NCBI GenBank assembly: GCA_916048095.2
Contig: OU696576.1
Coordinates: forward strand, 7,742,488-7,806,487
From: Sacculina carcini
Taxonomy: Eukaryota; Arthropoda; Thecostraca; Sacculinidae
Length of the DNA: 64,000 nucleotides
Reading direction: 5' to 3'
The translations under genes and the position numbers were made by a program. This document shows positions 37,848-49,377 of this stretch, piece after piece (position 1 is the stretch's first letter; each line of letters begins with the position of its first letter). The notes beneath the pieces were generated by a model. The model saw only the letters and a list, made by a program, of their open reading frames with translations, did not search any database and was not told the origin of the DNA.

Positions 37848-39904
37848 ACACACACCACACACCACAATACAGATAACAGGACAGATAGAAGATTGAAGTA
37901 AACTATAAATACAAGTATAAGATATACAGAAGATTAAAGTATTAAAGACGGATTCAGAGGTGAGCTCAGGGGGATGAAGTCCTTCCAAAATATATTGCCA
38001 TCAAATGGTCATAACCAAGAGGTTCACTCACAGAGTTATAGAAAATATATATATTTCTGTAGAATTTGTTGATATAAGCATTATCGCAAAGACGTTGTAC
38101 GAGTATGATCATGTACATGCATCATTATACATATCATTATACATCATCATAATTATACATACATCATTATACATCTCGTATAATGATGCATGTACATGAC
38201 TGATCGCCCCCAAAATTCAGCCCCGCTGAAATTAGCTCAGCTCCTCACAAATTTCCGCTCTGGATCCGCCACTGAGAAGAATATATTATAATAAGAAATA
38301 GTAGATAATAAGATATAACAGTTGAAAGAATTTGGAAATGAGCCGATCATAATTTGCGATTTTCCTTTTTTAAATCCCCATTTTCCAGCACTGCACTATC
38401 TGAAGACAGCACAACTCGAATTATCTACTAGCACAGCTGCATGCGGCAGCATTATGCAAACATATCATCAATTAAGTCGGCCGCAATATGCAAATTTTAC
38501 ATCCAGAACACGCGGATCTGTTTTAGTGCGGATTTAATGTATCCATCTAATTACAAAATTGACTTGCAATATTCATTTGCTGCCTGGGCCATAATGAGCC
38601 AGTGGCGGCGCTAAGAGGGGCTTGTGGGGACTGAAAGGCGTCCAAAAATATGCCAAACCTGAGCAACCCAAAAAATCCCGACCATGAACATTTTAGGTGT
38701 AGTTTCTCATGTTTCGCCAAGTATCCGCATGTTCTTTCGTAGTCCCCCCTTAGCGCTCCACCGTAAAACTCCTGGCGCCGCCACTGTAATAAGTTATCAG
38801 ACTTGCTCACACACAGTACAAAGTGGGAGAAGGAAGAATTGTGTCGCTGCACTCACGAAAATCGATCTTTGTATCGCCTCGGAGAATCCGAATCCAAGAA
38901 GCATGCTGAGCACAATGCAGAACGTAGAGATCATGGCATAGACGGACATCATCAGGGCGCTGAATTCATACTTGTTCCACGACCGCATTGCGTCGATTTC
39001 GTACGCCAAAAGACCAGTTGCAACAATGCCGCAAATCTGCACGTGCGCGCCGAGAAGAAAGTGGTGTTGATTGAGAAAACTCAGTACTCGCGCGGAAAAA
39101 AACTTCAATTTCTCAAATGTGCTTTCAGCAAATGTTTCTTACTGACAAACTTTATGAGTCAATGTTCACTGTTCTATGATCCCTGCTTTAAAAATGCTTT
39201 CAAGAATGACTTGAGCGATATATGCACAAGGAAAAATACTTTGAAATATTTTGAAATCCTCTTTTCTCGTTGTTTTGGCCATTTTTTACTGAAAGCAAAT
39301 TGTTTGCCACTAAATTGTCTTGCATTATTTATATGTACATATATGATGTAAGAAAAGAACACAAAGGTTTGCCACTGTGGTCGAACGTTTCGGTCTTCAT
39401 ACGTGCATCAGTGACTTTAAGATCGGTATCAAAATTACTAATATTGATTTTAGTGAATTTAATCTTCGAGTTACTGGTCTGAAATTACTGAAAATATTTA
39501 AATAACTAAAAATACTATTACTGAGATTAGTGAATTAGCAATTACTAATCTGAAATACTAAAAAAATATAATAACTAAAATCACTAATAATGATCTTGTT
39601 AAATTGGGAATTACTGATATAAAATTAATAACAATATTAAAAAAAATAAAATTGCTAATATACTGATCTTGGTAAATTAGGAGTATTGATCTAAAGCTCA
39701 CTGGAGAAGGTTTTGACGACCAAAACGTTTGATTACAGTAACCATCATCTGTGTAATTTTTCTATCTTATATCATATACAGAAGGTATGTCAACAAGTTC
39801 AAATATGCACATATGTTGAGAACAGAACGTCACTAACACATTCTCATCCATCTCCCGGCGATCTCATATGAGATAACGGGGCAACCAGAACACACACACA
39901 CACA

Positions 39905-39938
<34 letters not shown>

Positions 39939-40495
39939 GCTGTTAACAAAATTGAGTTCGTTAAATTATGAAAAAAGTTTAGAGAAAATTGGGTTGTCGT
40001 CACTGGAAAAAAGAAGCTTAAGGGGGGATTTAATAAACGTTTTCAAGCACAGCATTGGTATGGAACGATTGGATAGGAAAGATGGGTGGTTTGGAGTACG
40101 AGGGACCATAGGCGACACAATAAATGTCTACAGCGAACCCAGGTATTAAGGGATATAAAGAAGTACAGTTTCCCAAGTAGGTGTATAGATATATGGAACC
40201 GTCTGGGTAAAGAAATAGTTCAATCAAACAGTATAGCACAGTTCAAGCATAGGTTAGATAAATGTGAGTATGGAGACAGGACAGCCTGAGCCCTGCTCAT
40301 TTCCTGTAAACTACAACTGTGAGTACAACTGTGAGTAGACAAAAAGCTGCTACACACCAGTTGAAGCAGTCTAATGAATCCGCTCAGCGTTCTGAAGGCT
40401 CCAGTGTTGAGCACAATGGCTGTGGCTGTGACTCGATGACTCTGAGGTGCTGCACTTCTTGTGGTAACCGTGGTAACTGTACGAGTCGGCATCAT
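35896..40495 (-). CDS. MARVEL-domain tetraspan protein (CKLF/CMTM-like), 4 coding exons
   Basis: Minus-strand exons in order: 40495-40358, 39036-38857, 37649-37527, 35970-35896. All junctions are phase 0 with good sites (donors gtgtgt, gtgagt, gtgaga; acceptors gtgcag, tcacag, ttgcag), giving 171 aa. It starts MMPTRTVTTVTTR, a Thr/Ser-rich leader typical of invertebrate MARVEL proteins, then LNTGAFRTLSGFIRLLQL joined to ICGIVATGLLAYEI (helix 1). Helix 2 is FSALMMSVYAMISTFCIVL, helix 3 is VYHSITFLLLLVTSILLLV, and helix 4 is AIMLTNAILHLLSFMSSV before a TAG. Four helices with short loops and R-LLQL at the start of helix 1 are the MARVEL signature. Such proteins act in vesicle trafficking and membrane apposition. 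An in-frame TAG lies upstream of the ATG (40514-40516). Exact orthology is not assigned. Confidence 0.88.
37395..37516 (+). mobile_element. Short retroposon with (AAT)n tail, copy 2
   Basis: Shares ttcggacgcttccggtatat, gaggccaccgcagggtggta, then tttcccatgccaccggattt and an (AAT)n-like tail with the family. On the MARVEL gene's strand it is antisense, and its tail begins about 10 bases after the exon 3 donor. Confidence 0.85.
37663..37866. repeat. (CA)n microsatellite before MARVEL exon 3
   Basis: About 200 bp of CA with a few CCA/CAT breaks. On the gene's strand this is (GT)n, ending about 13 bases before the acceptor of the exon at 37649. Confidence 0.95.
38110..38198. repeat. Perfect 21-base inverted repeat
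   Basis: Arms 38110-38130 (catgtacatgcatcattata and one more base) and 38178-38198 are exact reverse complements. They are separated by 47 bases rich in atcattatacat. It lies in MARVEL intron 2. Confidence 0.85.
38600..38786. mobile_element. hAT-like MITE (CAGTGGCGGCGC ends)
   Basis: Ends cagtggcggcgct and ggcgccgccactg are inverted repeats. Flanks taatgagc and taataagt match at 6 of 8. It lies about 70 bases after the donor of MARVEL exon 2, in intron 2. Confidence 0.8.
39955..40330 (+). mobile_element. LINE 3' end: reverse-transcriptase ORF C-terminus
   Basis: Encodes RGDLINVFKHSIGMERLD, then after one frame change KYSFPSRCIDIWNRLGKEIV and AQFKHRLDKCEYGD. This is the conserved C-terminal tail of jockey/CR1-type non-LTR ORF2 proteins. 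It is a 5'-truncated, frameshifted copy ending in a repeated actgtgagta unit. It lies in MARVEL intron 1, ending about 25 bases from the exon 1 donor, antisense to the gene. Confidence 0.85.
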
Positions 40496-40515
40496 GTACA
40501 CGCCAGCTGATAACT

Positions 40516-40734
<219 letters not shown>

Positions 40735-40779
40735 TGAACAAGAACCAGTTGCAGAAAGAATATGAAAGAAAAATAGCCT

Positions 40780-40935
40780 TCCAGTAAAGATGTATAGATG
40801 AGTGGAATTGTTTAGGTAATGAAACCGAAATTTGTCGTAGATATAATATCTTTTAATAGGGAAATTGATAAAAATGGGGATATAGAGACGGGACAATCCG
40901 AGCCTTGCTCACTTTCCGTAAACACAATTAGGTGA
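40780..40935 (+). mobile_element. Second, shorter LINE 3' fragment
   Basis: Matches the end of the LINE copy at 39955-40330: tgtatagatgagtggaattg, a gataaaaatggggatatag stretch and gagacgggacaatccgagcc, then a gtaaacacaatta-gtgagtaca end. Heavily diverged. Confidence 0.6.
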
Positions 40936-41235
40936 GTACACACACACACACACGCACGCACACACACACACAAACACACACACACACACACACACACAAA
41001 GTCAAAGAGCTATGCTGGATGGATATTTTTTGCCATGATATTCTTCCTGATTGTGTATTGTTTCGTGTATTATTGTTGTTATTTTTTGGGTAAATTTATT
41101 TTAAATAAGCAAAAAACAAGCACACACACACATACACACACACCCACACAGACACACACAAAGTCGCACAGGCACACACACACACACAAGAGCATTATTT
41201 GTATTTATTATGTAAGGTCGTATTTTTCAAGCTAT

Positions 41236-41338
41236 CGATATCTTTTGGGCGCTTCTGGTACACATGGAGCCACTGCATAGTGGTCATAGTGCACTTGAAC
41301 TCTTCCCATGTCACTGGATTTGCCTGTGATCAATTTAT
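41236..41338 (+). mobile_element. Short retroposon of the (AAT)-tail family, copy 3, tail lost
   Basis: ttttgggcgcttctggtaca, tggagccactgcatagtggt, then cttcccatgtcactggattt and gcctgtgatc. The tail is not preserved. Confidence 0.75.
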
Positions 41339-41808
41339 ATCAATACTGAATATATAACGATAAAAATGCACAATGACAACAAAGTGGAGGACGGATGATC
41401 CAGTAAATTGACCAATATTTGCACTGTCAGCTCAATATCAACCCAGTGATGTTGCACAAGTACGGACCAGCTTCCATATAAATCTCACCACATGTAGAGT
41501 TGCCAAGCCGCCTGGCAACTTTGAGATCAACAACATGATGGTGATGGTGGTGGGTATTTGGGTCACACAAAGAGGTTGGCATGCGTACACATCGTTCAAT
41601 CGTGCTCTGCAAAAGTTGTGTCAGTGAATGAAGAGAAGATGAAAACGGCTCCTTCCATTCACTCTCGTCCATGACTTGGATCGATACAGAGGCGTAGCTA
41701 GTCTATCTGCCACCCGGGGCGGTGAATTATTTTGCTTGTGGGCCACATAGCCACAAGGGACTGTGAGTTTGAGCACGACTGTGAGGGAGTTAGCAAGCCG
41801 ATTATGTC

Positions 41809-42052
41809 GATTATTATTATTATTATTATTAATTACAGGAAAATCCAGTAGCATGGGAAGAGTGCAAGCACTATTACCACCCTAAGGTGGCCCCATGTAC
41901 CGGAAGTGCCCACAAGATTCAGAGAGAAAGAGAGTTCGAAGAGAAAAAAGTCTAGAAAGAGAGTTGGAAAGAAAATAATAAATAAATAACAATAAATAAT
42001 AAACCATCATCCGATAACAATCCATAATGTCACTCCGCCCACGTTCCTCAAT
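41809..42052 (-). mobile_element. Short retroposon with (AAT)n tail, copy 4, long form
   Basis: On the minus strand it begins about tgggcggagtgacattatgg and runs through a pyrimidine-rich ctctctttct region to cacttccggtacatggggcc and a (TAA)n tail. It extends about 100 bp further 5' than copies 1-3, like the copy at 61822-62074. Confidence 0.8.
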
Positions 42053-42639
42053 AAATAATAACAATCAACAATAAATATGTGATTCAGTAAATAACAGCCA
42101 TCAATAAATAAGAATAAATATTAATAAATAAGTAATAAATAACAATCAAGAACAATACATATGATTCAATAAGAAACATCCAACAATATAGTTATAGGTA
42201 ACGATAATTATATCGTTTAACGATAAGTTAAACGATATAGTTGAAGAGACTAACCTCTTTGAATAGTGCATGCTTCCCGTCATCTAATTGTGGAATAACA
42301 TTGTTTTTAGCCAATCTGAACTTCATTCAGTTATTTGAGATAAAAGCAGTAGATATTAGGACAGTATATTTAGAAATTGCGACTCAGATATAACGATAAT
42401 TTAATGTCTTTAGCAGCTCCTGTGCGGTCCCCTAAGACGGAGCGTGGCTTTGCACACCCCAAGCTGCGCCATTGGTTCGATATATTGAAATCGTTCAATA
42501 TATTGAAAACGTATTAATTTGTGCTAATCGCACAAGCACGCCTGTGTGCGTGTTCAAATTACCGATATTTGATTGCACTATCATGATTTATTATGCATAA
42601 TCAGAGGGTGGATTAGCACGAACATGTTGCGTAAAATGT

Positions 42640-42970
42640 TAGCCACAATATTTGCATGTATTAAAATTAATTCAGATTAAATTCCATTAAATGAATTATA
42701 TTCAAACGTATTAATGAGTGATTTTGTGTGCGTGTGTGTGACTATATATGCCAAAATATTTGCATGTGTTAAAATTGATTGAAATTAAATTCCATTAAAT
42801 GAATTATATTACAACGTATTAATGAGTGAGTTTATGTATGTGTGTGACTATATATGCCAAAACATTTGCATGTTTTTTAAATTAATTGAAATTATATTCC
42901 ATTAAATGAATTATATTTAAACGTATTAATGAGTGAGTTTATGTGTGTGCATGTGTGTGTGTGACCATAT
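42640..42970. repeat. Tandem repeat, unit about 110 bp, three copies
   Basis: Each unit has atatttgcatgt, taaattccattaaatgaatt, aacgtattaatgagtga and a GT-rich stretch followed by gactatatatgccaaaa. Copies begin near 42647, 42758 and 42862. Confidence 0.85.
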
Positions 42971-43519
42971 AAGGTAGACACATGAAAATGATCAATAAGT
43001 GTATGAGCTTATTTTCTCTAACGCTATTCTTCACGCTCTCATACGTACTGATTCTTCCATTATTCTATTCAATTTAGGCTCGCTATTATTGTCTTGTTTT
43101 TTCATTGTTCGCAAAGAGCAATAATGTAGTGTTATTGGCTTTTAGCTCCCGTGTAACCAATAACACTACCAAACACAATATGTGTATATTAATAAACACG
43201 AGCTATCAGTATGAGTTCGCCACAGATGGGCAAACCCTGCCACACACCGCCACACACTCCGTCCCCGACCCGACACAAGGGGGTCATTATATAACAGGCA
43301 GCACATGATGCGTGTGTATGTGTTGATGACGCATTAAAGCGTGGAAAGATAAAGTGTGAATTGGTTACACAAACACACGATGACGCAAGATTGCGTGCAG
43401 TTCCCGTAATTGTATTAGTCGTGTGCATTTCGCAGTACACACGCCACAATACGGTTGATGTGGGTGGCTCAAATTCAACATCAACTTCCACACATACCCA
43501 CACACTAATCATCTAAAGG

Positions 43520-43856
43520 TTTAAAGGTTAAAGGCCTAAGTGACAGCTGCTACACGGCAAGGAGGCACTTGAGGTTTATGAACCCACACAGGTGTGCCCC
43601 GTTCAGCTCGCTGCCATCGCAGAACCGACCCTCTCCACGCTATGACGCCACAAGGACGAAAGACGTATTAGAGAGGGCAACCTCCCCAGAATGCATGGTA
43701 CAACTCATGACTGATATATGGTACCATTTATTGCTCGGTGGACAGGGGTTGTTGGATTATATAATTCGCCCAAAGAAACTCTCCTCCGCCGGGATTCGAA
43801 CCACGGACCTCCAGCTTGTGAGACGGGTGTGCTAACCACTGCACCACGGATTTCAC
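43520..43856 (-). mobile_element. tRNA-derived SINE (Val-type), copy F
   Basis: The reverse complement shows the A box near 43848, gcaccCgtctcacaagctgg, GGTCCGTGGTTCGAATCCC and the full body, ending with repeated acctttaa. The first bases of the head are diverged. Confidence 0.88.
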
Positions 43857-44025
43857 ACAACTCTCTATACTTGTATCCTGATTATATCTATTGCAAATTA
43901 AACACAAGGGCGATGTTTAGGATGGGCAGTTTGCTCCGGGCTGTCGAGAATGTACCAAAAATCCAGTATTATGACCAGATTGCCTAGCTATGCTGCTGAT
44001 TGCGGACATAAATAGCGTAGAGCGT

Positions 44026-44081
<56 letters not shown>

Positions 44082-44689
44082 GATGCATGGTGAAGCGAAA
44101 TCGAGGTAAAAAGAGAGCGAGAACAGAACGGAATCAGAGAGGCGAGGATGGGTGAGAAACGTCAAAGTGCACGGTGGAAACAAAACATGAGTCATGCCAG
44201 AACACCGAAGCAGCACCTGCAACTTGCACGCTCTTTTTGTGTGTATGCGCGTCTGTCGGCGGACTCATGCGCGCGCAGCGTACTCCGGCCAAAAGCGGAA
44301 AACATTTAAACTCACAAACTCTTCGATTGCAGGTGATGTTTTCTAAGCACCTTGCTCGTTTTGCAGGAATAGACACGTCATTTCTTTCTACATTCTTCGT
44401 GCAACAAACTTGATCTGCAAAGCTAGTTGTGCAATGAGAGTGTGTGTGTGCGCGTGAGTGTGTGGGTGTGGGTGTGGTTGAGCTTGTGTACGTGCTCTAT
44501 GCCAGGAAATCCAACAGTCTTGAGTTTCAAGCAGCCAATGTTGACTCAATAATACAACACGGTTTTCAACCTAAGCTCGACTGTATTTTATGCTAGCATA
44601 GCATTGAATACAACTCCCTAAACATTCTACAAGAGTCAAAAACGCATCCCGTTTGAAATAATATCTATCGTAGTTTATAACTGTTATTT

Positions 44690-44910
44690 AAACTAATTAT
44701 TTATAGTTTATATTATTATTATTGATTAGTTTATTTATAGTTTATATTATTATTATTATTTATAGTTTATAGTTTATTTATTTATTTATAGTTTATATTA
44801 TTATTATTATTTATAGTTTATAGTTTATTTATTTATTTATAGTTTATATTATTATTATTATTTATAGTTTATAGTTTATTTATTTATTTATAGTTTAAAC
44901 TATAGTTTAT
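44690..44910. repeat. AT-rich tandem repeat (tttatagtttatattattattatta)
   Basis: About 60-bp units of tttatagtttatattattat and tatttatagtttatagttta, roughly 3.5 copies. Confidence 0.85.
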
Positions 44911-45966
44911 TTAAACTAGAACGAATAATATATGTCATGTTGCATGGTGACTCACCCTTCGCGCGCTTTGTGATGGAATTCCGCACCTACGACGTATTCA
45001 GCGAGAATCTATGCAGATTTCGCCTGGCTAAATGGCACACACCTGATGAGTGAATGTCGATTTAGTGGCTGTAGCACACACCGCGCTCCTGACCCTCAGC
45101 TCGCGTACAGACAGAGGCTTGGTGAGTGTGGCTGCTTCGCTGAGCACGTAGCTTCATCGCTGAGCTTTCATCACTCATTGTAGAGGGCACCACTGTCTGC
45201 GTGGACTGCCATATTCAGAATTGAACGTCCATAGGAATTCAACGAACTCATTTATATTGAAATATTTGTACAAGATCTGCTGATCATATGTCCGTATTCG
45301 TTGTTCGCTAAGATAAATTTGCTTTTCACCACAAGAATGTATTGAAATTTTATTATGTTTAATACAATATTTTCAATTCTTAAAAACTTGGACAAACTTT
45401 ATGCTGAAAAGTTTGAAGCACGACCTATTTTGCCTGAATATTTTTTCGTTTTATTCACATACTTCGGTATGTGAAAGTAGCAATGCTGTACAAATGGTTT
45501 TACATACTAAAAATAATATGTAAATTGTCTATATGCGTCTCAACTCATGTCATATGTAGTTTTCACTTTTAGAATATCATTGAGCAATCGACCACAAAAA
45601 CTTCTAGCCAGCAATGAGAGTTGCAGAATGAGATTGAGATTTAAATCAAACTGTAGAATATTTTTTATAGTCCTTGTATAAAATATTGACCAAATTTGGT
45701 AAATTTCAGAACACTTGAGGTTTTCCTATCGCCTTCGTTTTGACTGAAAGAAAAATAATTAATGTGTACCGCTTTCATTATATATTTCTGAAATATTTAT
45801 TCCAAAATCCATGGGTGGTGTTTTTATACAGCAGCTGGTACGGGTGCGTTTGCAATGCGAATGAGGTTTATACAAGAACTTTGTTCACACCAGTACATCT
45901 GATATATTTGCGAACAAAAAAACAATTTATAAGAGCACACTTTGAGCGTCGACAATTGTGAAAAAG

Positions 45967-46046
<80 letters not shown>

Positions 46047-46590
46047 AACAAGCGCACACCACTATAGGCACAACACAATGAGGACGCCAAATTTCAGTAG
46101 AAATTTATCATTACCGCCGTTGGATAATTACATCAGCGGCGCTGTGGTGCGACAAGTTAGCTAGCATCGTATATGAATATGGTAGCAATTTCGACGAGTG
46201 GGTATCAAAAGTAGCCTCGGCCAATGGCGGCACCAGAAGCAAGGTATAGGGGGGTTAGACCAGAGTGTTGAGTCATCTTATTGAGTTCAATCTTCCATAG
46301 AGTAGATCTTCGTCCGATTAAATTCTTCAAAATGATACTCTTCTTTCGAATGAATGAATGAATTTTTCGAGAAAATGCTCGATAACGTTGTTGGACTGCT
46401 TTATATGTACTTTGACAATTTCTCTGTTTCCGATCCAAGTTCCCCACGCACCACCTGGAGCCGCCATTGGGCTGGAAACGAAGGTGCAATGCCATTGGAG
46501 GCCAACATCAGGACACATCAGGCCAACAAGCTCGTGAGACAATCAACTGTCTACCTATATAGACAGTAAACACTTGAAGCACATACACAG

Positions 46591-46638
<48 letters not shown>

Positions 46639-46939
46639 ACACACAAACTCACACACACACCAATGACGAACATCTCTGTAGGCAGCATTGACTTTATGCA
46701 CAGCACTGTTGCAAAAACAGACAATCGAAAAACAACATATAGGCAAATGGGGTATCAGTGAATTTGTGCACGCGCCTGATAGAATACACTTCCCCTAGCT
46801 TTACGACTGTGGAACGCCAATGCCGAATTGTTGAATCTGAGCGCAAGCGAATGCGACAAGCAAGCAGGAGAACTGCAAGCGCTCTAGCAAACGGTCTCAA
46901 ATTGAAGTGTAGTTATTGGTTTAGCGCTTAAGCTCTGCG

Positions 46940-47241
46940 TCAGTGGCGGCGCCAGGATTTTTACGATGGGCAGGCTGAGGGGGCTAAGGAAAAAGTTGTG
47001 GGGCTTGGCGAAGCATGAAGAGCTACACTCGAACGCTGACCACATAATGTTATAATAAGGGACTGGGGCACAATGATGCAGTCCTCGAACTTGAACCAAA
47101 ATTACAGGACTTCATTTACGATAAGAAGTGGAAGCAATTTTAATGTCCATGACTATGATTTTTGTGGGACTTATGGGGGGGACTTGGAATATTTTTTGGG
47201 GGAACTGAAGTCCCCCAAGCCTCCCCTTGGCGCCGCCACTG
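46940..47241. mobile_element. hAT-like MITE (CAGTGGCGGCGCCA ends), both ends intact
   Basis: Ends cagtggcggcgccagga and ttggcgccgccactg are inverted repeats. Flanks ctctgcgt and ctccacgt match at 6 of 8. The interior is about 270 bp without an ORF. Confidence 0.85.
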
Positions 47242-47504
47242 CTCCACGTTGATGCAAGCTGGTGCAAATTTACCGCATGACTGTAAATCGAAACAAACTG
47301 GCGTTCTCAGGATGAAAACACAACAAAAAAACGAGCTGAATTAGCAGAAGGTTAAACAAGACTAATCCTACTTTGGTCGCTAAATGGATAAGGCTGAAGA
47401 ACCCCGCACTATTGAGTGCTGATGCAAAGCAATGGTTCTCAAAACCACTCAAATGACAAATACAGCAGTTTCAAATCAATATCGCTCTTCCACCATCAAG
47501 ACAA

Positions 47505-47542
<38 letters not shown>

Positions 47543-47884
47543 ACAGGCAGATAAGTAATAACACACAAACACACATTCAACTCGCACAGGGAGATGAAAG
47601 GTTCCTGTCTGAATATCTGTCTGAATATCCGTAGAAGCGGACGCCGGACGCCGGACGCCGGATACACCAGCACGTCGGCGAAAAGGTGCGGTCGGACGTG
47701 TGCGTCTGCTAACAACAATTGCCAATGTATCACAGATGCCGACACCGAACACCGGAAACACAGCACCAGCTAGCAGTTGGACCGCTAATCACATTAACAA
47801 CAACAACAACGACGTGAATTTCGCGGTGAACGTCCATTGAGCAAAAACTCTAATCTGGTAGCGAAAGTCCGGCAGGACGGAGGT

Positions 47885-48088
47885 CTAACGGGCTGAGAAC
47901 CGGCCTCCGCCAGTCGGACTGCCGGACGGACTCAGCGACGGAGTCAGGGACGGACTGTGCGCGAGCAGTTGCCGCGCGGCGCTCTCAAACTCTGCCTTGG
48001 ACATGTCCATGGCTTCTTGCATCTCACGGCTGGCCGCTCTCACAAATTGTTCGTCGCAATAGCCTCCCAGGCCTTCGTTAGCCAAAAC
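47885..48088 (-). CDS. Cav1: Cav1 last exon: conserved distal C-terminal segment and stop
   Basis: Acceptor ctcaccag, then [40 protein letters not shown], a Ser/Pro-rich end and TAG. The GLG-Y, FV-A-EM and E-ESAA pattern is that of the distal C-terminus of L-type channels (GLGRYARDPKFV and DEMESAA in vertebrates). The preceding exon (49233-49087) joins in phase 0 as SAENLVGR. Confidence 0.88.
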   Translation of the reverse strand, partial: VLANEGLGGYCDEQFVRAASREMQEAMDMSKAEFESAARQLLAHSPSLTPSLSPSGSPTGGGRFSAR

Positions 48089-49336
48089 CTGGTGAGATCA
48101 CAGTGGAAATATACACGCACATAAGCACGCACACACACACACGAGTATGGCTAGTCAAACAAAATTAAGCCCGATGTTTTTTCGTCAATATAGAAGAGTG
48201 AATTTTTTACCGTTTCAGATGAGCCGAGTTGCGTTCTATTAGTGGTTTTAGTAAAGTACAAAGTAAGTAATTTTTTCCACCTGAAAACACTATGAACGTC
48301 GTATTTAGCGACAGATAATATGAGGAAATATGATAGAGTGTATCCCGGATATAAGCGGGTTGTCGGGAGTGGAGAAAAAGTATCTTATATCCGCCGAAAA
48401 TTACACGTAAAGTATAGAAGACGGGCCCGAAGAAATACTCTCCTTTATTCATGGTTCTCTTATATCCGAGTGTTATATCCGGAGTACACTGTACACCGAA
48501 AAATGTAAATGGTATCAAACAGATGGATCAGAATTACAGTATCATAAAGAAGAATTAACGTTACGATTCCATTGCCAAAAAGCATGCAAAACCACTCAGA
48601 AATAGAAAGGAATAAGAGAGATGGAAGGACAAAAATCTAAGCGCACACAAGCTGACTCGTATTTCTCAAACCATATCTATCTCACGGTACGTGGGGCCAC
48701 CGCATGGTGTTAATAGTACCGATGCTCCTCACATGTCACTGGCTTTGCCTGCAATAAATAACAATAATAATAACAATAACAATAAAAAAAATAATAATAA
48801 TGAAATTAGAGTCGCACGTGAAAATGACAGTGGTCCGACGCAGCCTGCACTTTGGGCCTATCACGACTGTGTGAGCTCTGCTGAGATCGGGGACCTGTGT
48901 GAGGTCGAAGGATCTGTATGAAGGAAATGAAGGATATGTATGAAAGTCGAAGGATCTGTACGAAGGATAGTCGTGTGAGCTGGTGAGATTGAGGATCCGG
49001 AGAGTCGATCGTGAGGTCAGACGTGACTGCATTGGAGTCTGATGAAGCTCCGTGAAGTAAAAATAATAGAAAAAAATCGCACCCACCCTTCCGACGAGAT
49101 TCTCGGCCGAGCCAACGGCTCCTGCGATTGCAGCTTCAACACGCACTGCCTGCATGGGACTGCCCGGAACAGACCGCGAGTGTGGATGACGCAACTGTGC
49201 TGAGGACGGCGCGCGATGGGCACTCATATTCCTCTGCATTCCGCCGCGAACTGTGTGTGTGTGTTTGTTCGTAGCCAAGACAATTTCGTATGGCACGCAT
49301 AACAAACAGTAGAGTAGAGCACACACACACACACAT

Positions 49337-49377
<41 letters not shown>

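Noticed and set aside
42640-42970. Regular direct repeats considered as a CRISPR-like array
   Set aside because: The units are adjacent and diverged, with no unique spacers, in an animal genome. This is an ordinary tandem repeat.
44134-44413. Opposing 80-codon frames between the SINE and 44.4 kb
   Set aside because: No splice sites, domain or similarity recognised. Length is within chance expectation.
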